Translations under genes and position numbers: made by a program
NCBI RefSeq assembly: GCF_008831285.2
Contig: NC_045139.1
Span: forward strand, 374,501-438,500
Direction of reading: 5' to 3'
Source of the DNA: Nymphaea colorata
Taxonomy: Eukaryota > Streptophyta > Magnoliopsida > Nymphaeales > Nymphaeaceae
DNA length: 64,000 nt
The notes under the pieces: model-generated
Told to the model about the DNA's origin: nothing
What the model saw: only the letters and a program-made list of their open reading frames with translations
The model's database searches: none
Part shown: in pieces, positions 11,140 to 22,100 of the stretch
How the letters are laid out: every line of letters begins with the position of its first letter
How positions within the stretch are numbered: position 1 is the first letter of the stretch

Positions 11140-13926
11140 TACCGTGAAAAAAGTTCATTCACATATATTAATTGGTGATGCCGGCTCATATTGGCAGGCT
11201 TTGTTTGTTCAGTAATCATATACTGCAGTCATTATGTAAGTTCATCCGGAGCACAAGCGTGAATTGCTTACTTTGTCTTCCAATATGGTAATGAAGTGCA
11301 TGTAGTCTTTCACCGTGTCTTCTCTTTGTCATTGCTTTCGTTAGGTAGCCATTTTCTTGTGTCTTTCCTTGGTTTGCCTTGTGCCCAGTATTCGAGCAAT
11401 ATCATGGAAATAGCATTACATGTTCATGCTTCTTGCTTTGAACAAGCAAAACATGGTCTAACAATGCATCTCTCTCTCTCTCTCATGAAATGCCTTTGCA
11501 CTTCACTAGATGAACAGTTAGCACCTTGCCTGTACGTTCGAAAATTGGTGTCCATAACTGAAATGCGGTAGTCCATATATAAGAAAGGCACTCAACCAAT
11601 GAAGAAGGTAGCATGCATCACTTAGACTCGTTTTCCACCCATCCAAAGAGAAGGAAGAAGCTCAGAGATGGATGAACAAGTGTCCAATGAGAGCCAGTAA
11701 GACTAAACTTGAATTGGTGAATTTATGGAGGGAAGTAGGAGAATGGTGTGATTCAATTAGCGTGTGGTCATGTTTCTCCCCTTCTTTGCCTGTAAAAGGG
11801 ACTCAGGGAACGGGTGCTCCAGTGTGAGTCTCCACACGCCACTGCCTAAGGTACATTACTTTACTAGGAGGAGGGAGAGTGGATAGGTGAAGAGAAAACT
11901 ACCTCCATCCGATTGCATATAGGTGTCTCAGTAAGGATTTTATGCATCTGGTTAGGTGGGTTGATTTAAAGCCTCCAAGTTGAAGCAGGTATGGGATTTT
12001 AATGCCTGTAAAGTCGGCATCTATGATAAATTCACATTGGCTGCAAGATGAGGGCATGTGTCCGACCTGACATGCAAAACTTTAGACAGATCGCCACCTT
12101 ACAGGGAATTGATGAGCCGATCAATGTTACCTTGTGATTGATCAATCCATCCCTAAGATCTACATTTTCCAGGGAATTCCATCTCCATCACCTTTTTTTT
12201 CTGGTGCATTCACATGCACATCCTTCTTGTACCTGCTAAGCATATCTCATGAAAGAAATGTCTATGAAGTCAGCGTTCTTCCTCAAGATCTAGAGTTTTG
12301 GTATTCTTTTCATTGTTGGTCGTGTTTGGACACAAAAGAGTGCTGAGGCAAGAGAGAGGTTCCAAGCATGGGCATCTTAAGCTACTCTGCTGAAGAATCA
12401 ACTGAACATTTATCTAGGGATCTGCAGTTTGGTATTCCACCTAAAACACCTTGAAAGTATTTTTTTTTTCACCAGGCAAGCAACACCAAAAGTCTCATAA
12501 ACAATAGATCCCCCCAACCTTTGGATGGATAGAGGTGTTTGATAAGGAGAACTTCGTGTTTCTGGAACACATGTTCCAAGAACACTATGTTCTTTAACCT
12601 CTTACACTCGGATTTGAGGTTATTTTCAAAGAAAGTAATTAACCTGAGATTTTGTGATAATTAATTCCTACATAAGGAGAAAAGATGGACTTTAAAAAAG
12701 TAGATTTTGCTATTAACTCATGGCAAGGGCATAGAAAACTTCCTGAGTTTGCACCGTCCTCCACAGCCTTGTCCATGCTTTCCAGCCAAGCACTACAAGC
12801 TAGACGTGCAAACGGTTCAGACTTCAACCAGGCTCAGACTTTACTAGTCTGATCTAATCGGGTTCAGACCTGAATTTGAATACTGTGAAACCAAAACTGG
12901 GTCTTGCTTCAGATCTGATGGTTACATGTCCTAATCAGATGGTTTCTTGGACACAACTTTGAAGCTGTGCCCAAATTCAATTGATATCTAGCTGCAAATT
13001 TCTTTGGCGGACCTGATTGAATGAGTGTAGATTGAGTTTGTAATCCAGTAGATTTGACCTGCTGACAATGTTAGTAGACACAATCATGAGCTAAGTTTCC
13101 ATTTATCATGTTACATTGACATAGTTAGGGGCAAAAGTACCAGCAAATCGTTTGATAGGAATCAACTAGTTTTTCCTGGGCCTTTATTAGCACTATGGAG
13201 GTAAAGTGCCTCAATTTGAAACTTGTAATTTATTGCAGGATCAGTTATATTCATGCTAGTCAAAAGCTAAACTGATGCTATCAGCTTAAGCCTACACCAG
13301 ATTTGGTTGTTGTCCCTTAATAACCAAAAATGTACAACAGGAAAGTTACCAGAAAACAGAGATGACTTACAGTGAAAATACACCTTGAACAGCAATTTTG
13401 TAAGAAAAGGCAATCTTCGCCAGTTATTAGAACGAGGTGATTTTGTTTGTGTTTCTGACATGAAGTTAATAGTTGGTTCAAGCATCATCTGTCTTGTTTA
13501 ATTAAAAAGAAGAAAATTAAAAAAAGGAAGAATGCATATATGATATATCCATCAGCCACAGGTGGTGAGAAAGTGGCAAGAGCGAAATCTGAAGGGTGCT
13601 AAGTTGAAGACCCCATATCAAGTCGTAACCTGCCATTCTGCTGCCTGAACTTTCCCATGGTATTGTTTCGGTTGGTTGCTGCGGCTTACTTCATGAAACT
13701 ACGTTCGAATACAGGTCATTAGAGGATATCCCATGATTTGGAGGTATTAAAGATGTTTTGGTAGGTAAGGAAAAATTGGTGAAAAATTCGAGTTAACCTA
13801 TAAACATTATCCTTGTTCCACTCATGATAATCAGTGATGCAAAAATCAGTTTTAAACAGAATCAGCAGAGCTGCCCATTCGGTGAATCGGCCAATTTACT
13901 GATTCAATCAAATTGGTTGTAAACCA

Positions 13927-13929
<3 letters not shown>

Positions 13930-13960
<31 letters not shown>
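13930..13960. repeat. (TA)n microsatellite
   Basis: About 15 TA units in intergenic DNA, self-complementary. Confidence 0.9.
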
Positions 13961-13961
<1 letters not shown>

Positions 13962-16900
13962 TAAAAAAACAAAGTCAACAGTTGATATATGACACTCTTG
14001 AACCGGCCACAGGATTGAGTTTGTCATCGCATCGGTTCAAGACTTCAAGTCAGCCTATTCAGCCTTACTGTCATAACATTCATTATCACAAATAGCAGAA
14101 CTTAGAAAAGCTAACGCCCTTTTTTTTCTTCAAATTGTCAATAAAAATGATAGGATTTCCTTTCTTCGGTCTTTTGAAGAGGAAACCCAAGCCACAACCC
14201 TTGCAGAAGCAGCGATAAGAACCTACTAGTTTTCCTAGGCTTAAGGTTACAGCCCCAGAAAAATCTGTCTTGGTGAGGTAATAAGCTATTGTATGTTGCC
14301 GTACAGGAACTCTGGCTGCCAAGTTGAAGGCTTTGGCCATATGCTTCATGGGACAGCAAAGGAATCCAAAGTTTGCACAACATTGTCCTTATCAATGCAA
14401 TAAAAGAACCGCTGAAGTGGTTGAACATGGTAACGTCGCACCTGATACTCGAAATTACCTTAAGTCTTGCGGACTCCTACCAGTCTATTCACATAAATGT
14501 ACATGAATTTCTCCGTGCATGCAGGAACTCTCAAAGACTTCATGAACTCCCTACCAGTTGAGGTGTTTCCACTTGAATGTTGAAATTGACTGGCTATGTA
14601 CGTAGTCTAGGACATGCTAAACTCAAACTCATCACCTACTCAAAAGGTCAGTTCATCAAAGTTTCTTTCTGAATCTGATAACCTCTTAACTGTGGCTGTT
14701 CACTGTAACGTGGGATTTCTGTTATATGGAGCAGACTCTATAGTGATTTGAAATTTAATGTTTTTCTAAACTAAATCTTAAGAGATCCGAAAAACTTTGA
14801 TGGTAAGTCGATTCTAAAGTTTTTTAAGCATTCCCCATAACTTTATGATTTCAATCAAAAGAAAAGAAAAACTCAGATCATGGAAGAGCACTGAATAGTC
14901 TCACTTACACATGTTTTCAACAATCGAGTATCCCCAGCAATCGCACCCCATGGAACACATCCACATATCCAAAGGTTACACCTGGTATCGCATAAGAGGG
15001 CACTTAATAATTAATAGGCATCGCAGAACGCGTGGAACAGGTCCTGCAAGCACTTGCAAACAAGGAACGTTCAAACGGTTTTGGTGTTCCTCAGCATTTC
15101 ATGGTTTACTATGGAATGACTGGAACAGAGTGGAACATTCTGTTCCGTGCAAGGTTTTCCTCGCGTTGAACATAATCCAATGGGGAGCAAGTCACCTATA
15201 ACTTGCGTACTCAGGCAAAACAATAAAAGAGATTACGCCAAATCCCAACGAGGTCAATTCATGGTAGGCGGTCAATATATCAAGCTGATTGCGTCATGTA
15301 CAGCATGGAAACAGACTGGATGCTGAAAGCAGGTAAGGACTGACATGGACAAAACAGAACAAACCAGGTCCATTTCCATGAGCAGTTTGGCTGTGTTTCA
15401 AAACCCATCTATGTCACAAACTTAGTTTTGTTCGGGAACCATTTGGTTTTGGTTTTCACATGGGGTTGTCAATGGTTCGGATATAACCTGATATTTGATC
15501 CGAATCTGTCTTCAAATAATTGGATCCAGTAAGAAAATTCACTCACTAGTAATCAGATTCAGATCAGATGGTATGAGTTTTCCTACCAAATTTGACAAAC
15601 ATTCAATGTTACAGATGCTATTTCTCACTTTGTGGTTGCCGTTTTCTTATGTGACAATTACTGGGAAAATTTGTCGCTTAAAATCTGATTCATGGGTATT
15701 CGTCTGGGTTTGATCAATTCCCTCTGTCCCAATTCCGTTATGGTTGGATTGGCTGAGGAAGCAAAGGGCCAATAAGAAATGGAGGGTAGGTGGAGCTGAA
15801 AGATCCTTCATTGAAACAAGGTGGGCAAGAGTAACGACCAACTCCCATTTTTCAAAAGCAATTGGAAAGAAATAAACTTACTGCCTCAAAAGTTTGAACA
15901 ATTAAAGTTTGTTCTCGAAGATGAGAAAGTAGGAATCGTGAAAAAGAGTTTGAACCTTGAAGTTGAAAAGGCCTTTAGAGGGAGGGAGAGAGAGAGAGTA
16001 CCTGTTTCTTTATCTCTTCATCTAGAAATAAAAACACTTTGTTTCTGTTATTAAAATATGGAGGGACGTAGCTCGCTAAATTCATTGATTAATTAGTTTG
16101 CTTTCAACGCTTACGTGTTTACATGTTTCTGCATTTAAGGGACGTGGCTCTGTGTATTCATTGGTCTGTTAACTTCCTTTCAACGCTTACATTTTCATTT
16201 GGGCAGACTTTTTTTTTTTAGTTTTTAGTTCTTTCGTATATCGTTTTCATGCAAGCATCTTGTATTTAGACAACCAACTTATTGTACGCAGCTATATCTA
16301 ATTGTGATTGTTACGGATATTATTTTTCTTCTCACCAAATTTTGTCCATTATTAAATTATTCTTCCTTACAGAAGCTGTTTGTCATTTAGAAAAAACTGT
16401 ACCTCGATATTGAGGCGGTGCAGGTTCCACTCAGGCAGGCAAGCTACCATCCAAATTTTAGTTCTTAGAAAAAGTTTCCATGTCACTCTTGTACTGAATC
16501 TGGTTTGAGGATCTTTCTCAGTTTTTAGTGTACTGAATCAAAATATTTGATCCCCTTTTATATATTTTGCTGTATTGGATTCCATTCATTTGCAACGCAC
16601 TTGCTTTTGTGGTCTCTTAATTTGAATTCTTGATGACTTGAAGAGATACAATTAGACAGATAGTATGCTCTAAACAAGCCAAATATACTTTTTATCAACT
16701 TCAGAGGGTCTGAAAGGTTTTCCTGAAACAATTACAGTACTGGAGAATTGAAAAGTTTTCTCAAGATTTAAGGGTGAGGTAAATATGAACACTTTAAAGT
16801 ATGAGAAGTTATTGAAGATGATGAATTGCACAGTTCAAAAGTTTGCGAAGCATAAAGCTAGAAATCTCTCTCTCTGTCTCTCTAACGTTACACCAAAACA

Positions 16901-17218
16901 GCAGCTGAAAAAACTAAGAAATGTTTGATTTTGACAGAATGTGCAAAAAGAGGAGTAAACATGTGAAAAAAGAACCCACCACCTATCAATGGTTGACACA
17001 CCATTAAAACAATGAAATTAAAAACCCAACTTCCCAGATCGACCCTGATCAGTTGGTCGGATCTTAGGTCCCATGGTGACGGTGTTGAAGCAATTAATAA
17101 TGGCTCGGCGCTTGATTGGTTGCCGACCATTGGATGGAAAAATGTGCTTAGATTGCTTGAGGGAAGAATTGATCCCCTGAATCACCATTTACGCACCAAC
17201 CCTGCATTTGGTAGCGAG

Positions 17219-17220
<2 letters not shown>

Positions 17221-17293
<73 letters not shown>

Positions 17294-17335
17294 ATATATG
17301 TGTGTGTGTGTATATATACACACACACACACACAA
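17221..17335. repeat. Compound (TC)n-(TG)n-(TA)n-(CA)n microsatellite with a palindromic end
   Basis: About 20 TC units run directly into a long TG run, then interspersed TATA, and end in TGTGTGTGTATATATACACACACACA, which is self-complementary around the central TATATA. It lies about 500 bp upstream of the second HIPP. Open frames crossing it on both strands encode only Ser-Leu, Cys-Val or His-Thr runs and are artefacts of the repeat. Confidence 0.92.
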
Positions 17336-17483
17336 ACACGTGGATAGCTTGTAAATTTTTAAATTTCACATTTAAAATGCCTGTATATGCATGTAAACTG
17401 ATGTAGTTATGGCCGATTCCTTAGAACCAAATCATGTACTTCACCTCCGTATCGTCCAACTCCAGAAAGAAAAAATGAAAACA

Positions 17484-17630
17484 ACAAGACTAAAAAAGTC
17501 CTCATTTTCCATGAATGGGAAATTACAGATCGACAAGACTAAAAAGGTTATAATTTTCCATGAACTGGAAATTACAGATCGACAAGACTAAAAAGGTTAT
17601 AATTTTCCATGAATGGGAAATTACTGATCG
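17484..17630 (+). repeat. Three tandem copies of a 49-bp unit upstream of the second HIPP
   Basis: Units at 17484-17532, 17533-17581 and 17582-17630 follow without gaps. Copies 2 and 3 differ at about three positions and copy 1 differs mainly in the GGTTATA segment. Each unit holds an imperfect palindrome, TTTTCCATGAATGGGAAAT, so the array presents three evenly spaced inverted sites. It ends about 210 bases before the HIPP ATG and about 130 bases before its TATA-like box, where upstream regulatory elements would sit. The regulatory role is inferred from position only. Confidence 0.9.
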
Positions 17631-17760
17631 TAGCATATGGATAATAAGTTGAATAAACGTAATTGGAATGTGATGTAACAATGTGAAGGCATCACATAAT
17701 CGCAAGTCAACCGTACATGGTGGGTAGGTTACAAGGCCCTCCAACATGCTACTATTTACA

Positions 17761-17768
17761 TATAAAAA
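17761..17768 (+). promoter_or_regulatory. Candidate TATA box of the second HIPP gene
   Basis: TATAAAAA lies 81 bases before the ATG at 17842, a good core-promoter match and spacing for a gene with a leader of about 50 bases. Confidence 0.55.
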
Positions 17769-17841
17769 GACGCCAAAAGACTGAAATCATCGGCTCCCCT
17801 TGAGTTCTTCGTAGTTTTTGGCTGCAACTTTTGTTTTCCTC

Positions 17842-19171
17842 ATGGTGATCAAGACGGTTCTCAAGGTTGAGATTTCATGCGAGAAATGCAAGAGGATGCT
17901 CCTCATGGCGATCTCTGGCCTTCAAGGTAAGAGCCTGCATCATTATAACTGGTATCAAACAAACAGGATTGTGCAATTCCCTATCTTGAGTTACTGATAT
18001 TGTGGAGATGCTTAGATGTCCAAGAACAATCCCAACTCAATATATAAGCCTTCAAGAAAGGTCATTAAACTGCAGTGGTCATCAGCTGGAGAGCCATTCT
18101 CGTTGATTCTCGTATTTTTTTTCTGTCAGTGCAGTTCAATTTCCAAAATGACCAAATCATGGTTATTATGTTGGTGAGGGAAAGATTTAGAACTCATACT
18201 TGCTCTGTTACTGCAGTTCTATTTCCAAAATGATCAAATCCTGGTTGATTATGAGACGGCCAAAGTTAGGTTACTATATCAGGGGACCATTTTCTCATAA
18301 TTGTGACCAACTTTTTGTCTGCCTGAATGTATAGGAACTATCAGGTATTTAATTGTTATTATGTTGGAGAGGGAAAGATTTGGAACTCATACTTGATCTG
18401 TTACTGCAGTTCTATTCCCAAAATGATCAAATTCTGGTAGATTATGAGGCGGCCAAAGTTAGGCTACTATATCAGGGGACCATTTTCTCATAATTGTGAT
18501 CAACTTTTTGTCTGCCTGAATGTATAGGAACTATCAGGTATTTAACTTCAATATGTGAGCAGATTGATTGGATCCATCTGCTATATAGCTATGCTCTTGT
18601 TGATGCTGAATTGATGGGGCCATTCATCCTTGTTCACTTTTCAGTATTCATTGAAGTATATCTTCGGGGTCTTGGTCTATTGGTGCTTCCTTTCTTTGTT
18701 AACTAAAAAAACTGCAGGAATGCATGATACAATGTCAGTTCTTTAAATATGCAGCAATTCGCAACACCATCACCACTTGCAGCGTTTGTCTTTTATAATT
18801 TAGCAATGGTTAATATTTATTACTAATGTGGCTTGTCAGGCATCGACCAGATCGACGTTGATGCAGCCAAAGGCATCATTACAGTAACTGGTGAGGCTGA
18901 CCCAATTGAGATCATTGTTCGCGCGAGGAAGACAGGGAAGTGTGTACAGGTAGAAAGCATAGGGCCGCCACCTAAACCCGAAGAGAAGAAGGAGGAGAAG
19001 AAGGAAGAGAAAAAAGAAGAGAAGAAGGAAGAGAAAAAAGAAGAGAAGAAGGAAGAGAAAAAGGAAGAGAAGAAGGAAGAGGTCAAATTGCCACCGTGCT
19101 GTAGATCATGTGAACAGATAACCATTAGCATTTTACCCTATGAGCCACCTGCTGCATGTTCGGTTATGTAA
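17842..19171 (+). CDS. Heavy-metal-associated isoprenylated plant protein with Lys/Glu repeat linker, 138 aa
   Basis: Exons 17842-17926 and 18840-19171 join in frame through a phase-1 intron of 913 bp. The HMA domain covers residues 1 to about 70, with the metal-binding CxxC at C13/C16 in VEISCEKCKR and the second half in exon 2 (GEADPIEIIVRARK, 46-59). Residues 76-109 are a near-perfect EEKK repeat encoded by a 12-bp purine-rich unit, followed by CCRSC and a C-terminal CSVM, a CaaX box that predicts farnesylation. The family is thought to bind metals and attach to membranes through the prenyl group. The charged linker is a common but variable feature of HIPPs and may change length by repeat slippage. 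The intron carries a 193-bp tandem duplication. A reverse-strand frame of Phe-Phe-Ser-Ser repeats (18823-19131) is only the complement of the linker. Confidence 0.9.
18163..18548 (+). repeat. 193-bp tandem duplication inside the second HIPP intron
   Basis: Two copies (about 18163-18355 and 18356-18548) are over 90% alike by eye, each from TTATTATGTTGG to ATCAGGTATTTAA. A shorter, more diverged piece resembling the middle of the unit (18132-18165) precedes them, suggesting a third partial copy. The copies contain TTACTGCAG, a possible cryptic acceptor. Confidence 0.9.
18976..19083 (+). repeat. Purine-rich coding minisatellite (12-bp unit, EEKK)
   Basis: The all-purine tract GAGAAGAAGGAA and close variants is repeated about eight times within exon 2 of the HIPP gene. 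It encodes the charged linker and keeps the reading frame because the unit is a multiple of three. Confidence 0.9.
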
Positions 19172-22100
19172 AACGGTGAAATCATATTATTGTATCACAT
19201 ACAGACAATGATTTGATCTCAAGGCAAGGCCGTGGAACTTGTTTCCTAACATATTCAAATCACAGATTTTTTGAACTCAGAGTTCATTACATGAATTCTT
19301 AACTGCTTTCAGCTTTGCCAAATTGTATGTCTTGTTGTAAAGGTGATGAAGACGTCATTCTTGAATTAAAAGTCTACGCTGGTTCACCTAAAAAAGTTAC
19401 CAAACAATGGGTAGTTTTTGTTCTCCACCATGTTCAGATGCCACGGCTGCTACCAAATTAACTCTAGAGAAAGGAAACTTTGACGCTGACAGCACCCGCA
19501 ATCTCAATCTCTTACCTTTTCTTGTTAGATGAGAAGAAATGGGGGTTATACCTAAGATCCCCTTGGTTCATAAAATATACTACCGCTACTCCCTTGACTT
19601 GAATTAAATTTGCTCTGTGCTATTTTAGAGAGACAACCAAGTTGGTGTAAAGGCTGAAAGTTGGAAACCATTGGACATAAGCATGTGGGTGGTTCTATTC
19701 AATTAGCTAAAAACTAAATTGTATTGAAAGTACTAAGCTCTTGTCCATTTGTGGCCATCCATTCACATCGTCGACACCAACAAAAGCTCTTTAAACCTAG
19801 CTAAAGGGTTAGCCAAGTGAAACCGGCTGAAGACGTGCTAGTGACTCGTAAGATGCCAAACTTAGCAACTACTTTCAATTACCAAAAATCGAGTTATATA
19901 GGTGAAGACAGCATACTAATCTTTTTTTTTTTTTTTTTCTTCTTTTTGCTTTAATTTTGGTCTCAAGGAGACCGCACTTGGGCAGAGAGACTTCTCGCCC
20001 AGCAGGCGGCAGCATAAAACCCCAAGGCTAGGACCCCAACACCTAGAGCCTATACTTGCCTAGGCTTTCACAAGGGGTTGTTGCCTTTACAATAGAACCA
20101 ATGGCCGACGCTGACTCAACCAGCTATACCAAACCCCTTGAGTTGAGATGCTAATCTTAGAATAGAATTCATGCTGACCGACCAAGAGTGTAGGTGACAC
20201 TTTCATGCCTGCAGTTGCGTTGAAGCGATTGTAGATTGATTGTGAACTTGGTCAAGCCCTAGTTTGTTGATTGCATGAGAAGGCTTGAGCTAAGCAGATT
20301 TACCAATTTTATTCCTAAGATGCGCCCCAAATATTGATCTTTGGGAGCTCTTTCAATTTGGAAGCCTGCTTTAAAGTCCAGAAACCTAACCAAGTAGAGA
20401 TCTGCTGGGGAAAGCTGTCTCGCCGCCGAAGAACTTTATATGTCTTGAAACGGCATGTTGCATGCAGGCCGGAGAATCTGCCGGGGCAACGCGAAGCATC
20501 GTCACACGGCAAATAAAATAAGATCAAAGGTGATGCACCACTACTTCACATGCATGTTGATATCAGATTTATCGGTAAGTTTTTTTTTTTTTGTTAATGG
20601 TTCATGAGATTCTTGTTTGTGTGAAAATTTTACTTCAAATCATTGACCGCCCTGGAAATAGATGTGCATGCAGGCGCGTCTGTATGTTGTGCCAACGACT
20701 CTTTCCATTCATTTAATGCTTAACAGTGAGGTCTATATATATTGGAGACTCTGCTGATAACCACTTTGCAGTTATTTAATTTAAAAGAAAAATACACCCC
20801 CAGGATAAGATTTTTTCTAGGTTAGTTGAAAATCAAAGATGAACATTACGAATTGTGAAGACATAATATAATATAAGAAAACGCATTTGAACATAGAAAG
20901 AAGCAAGCATATTCAAATTAAGGGAGTCATTTGCTGTTGATTTCACTGAGAACAAGTAAGCTCTTGATCGTCGTAATGAAACAATAGTGAAGAAGCTACT
21001 TGAAATTACTGCTGGAATTTGTGACTGAAGGTCAATAACGAGCCATTCGCCTCACCAATGTGATGTTTCGCGTTCTAATGCCTACAGACTGCATACCTGA
21101 GTTAACTGTGGGTAGCTCAATGCATAATGTTAAAGTGTACTACCGCAGTTAGTAGCAGATTCAAAAGACAAATTATGATATACCAGATTTACATAGAATA
21201 TGTTATGAATTTTATGGTATGATAAATTATAGATCGACAATGATGACACAGAATCGACCTAGCCCAGCTCAGACCAGAAACAATTCTGAGCTCCATGGAT
21301 TGAGCAGATCCAGACGAGTAATTTTAGGCCCCATAACCAAAAGCCATTACTTGAAAAGAGAATACCAAGCAAATATGCTTGACGCCGAAAAAGAAAACAA
21401 CTAACTAACTAACTAGGAAATGGGTAGAACTAGGCACCAATATGGGCAAAGGAAGGGTGAGGAGAAGCTAGTAACATGACAAGCAGACGAAAAAACTGTC
21501 AAGTGAACCAACTTCTTTTGCCGATCTCCCTTATTTTTCTTGGCAAAGTCGACATATACATCCAGGACATTAGAACCACTGAAATTATCTTAAATTTTGA
21601 GAGGCTGACGCAAGATTATTGACGACCGAGCTGATGAAAGAGACCACCTTGAACATGCTCAACCTTACTCGGTTCAGAAAGAACTGCCAATAAGCCCCAG
21701 GATACGTGGAACTGGTGTCTGCGTAACAATTGTTGATGAGCAGGAATATGCTCCTAGAAATACAAGTGACGTAACACGAAAAGCTCGCACGCAAGTCTCA
21801 CAAAAATATTCTAATACGATGTGCATACAACGAACAGCAAGTGTCGACAGGATTGCACAACACAAAACTAAAGCTTCCGATCACTATAGTGATCAACATG
21901 TACTACACCAGTGGTTGACCGTATTATCTACACGTACATGATTACTCTGTATGGAATACTAGGGCAAGAAGGCTGAAAGATGTGCTTAGTACCATTGTCA
22001 CGAGACTAAATTTTTGAGGTGCGGGCATAATAAAGAAAATCAATATTGCAACAAACAGCAAAATAGGCAAAACAAATGTTTCCGCACAAATGAATTGGTT

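Larger units (their letters stand above)
11140..17483. other. Intergenic region between the two HIPP genes
   Basis: No gene recognised. The region holds scattered short frames on both strands without domain signatures, a (TA)n tract (about 13930-13960), pyrimidine runs, and the large compound microsatellite at 17221-17335. Some segments near 15,460-15,560 are rich in diverged GGATCYRAATC-like words, which looks like decayed repetitive DNA. Its last 260 bases lead into the triple 49-bp repeat. Confidence 0.6.

Noticed and set aside
14086-14428. Overlapping minus-strand frames of 87-96 codons
   Set aside because: There are no domains, no splice-supported partners, and competing frames are equally open, as expected by chance in intergenic DNA.
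14911-15201. 96-codon frame resembling a transposon fragment
   Set aside because: I looked for a polymerase or integrase motif in all three frames and found none, so no mobile element is claimed.
17012-17369. Frames on both strands through the TC/TG/CA microsatellite
   Set aside because: Their products are Ser-Leu, Cys-Val and Thr-His runs created by the dinucleotide repeats.
17484-17630. CRISPR-like array
   Set aside because: The 49-bp units are contiguous with no unique spacers, and this is a plant nuclear sequence.
18823-19131. Minus-strand frame of Phe-Phe-Ser-Ser repeats
   Set aside because: It is the complement of the EEKK linker of the HIPP, whose plus-strand frame has full family support.
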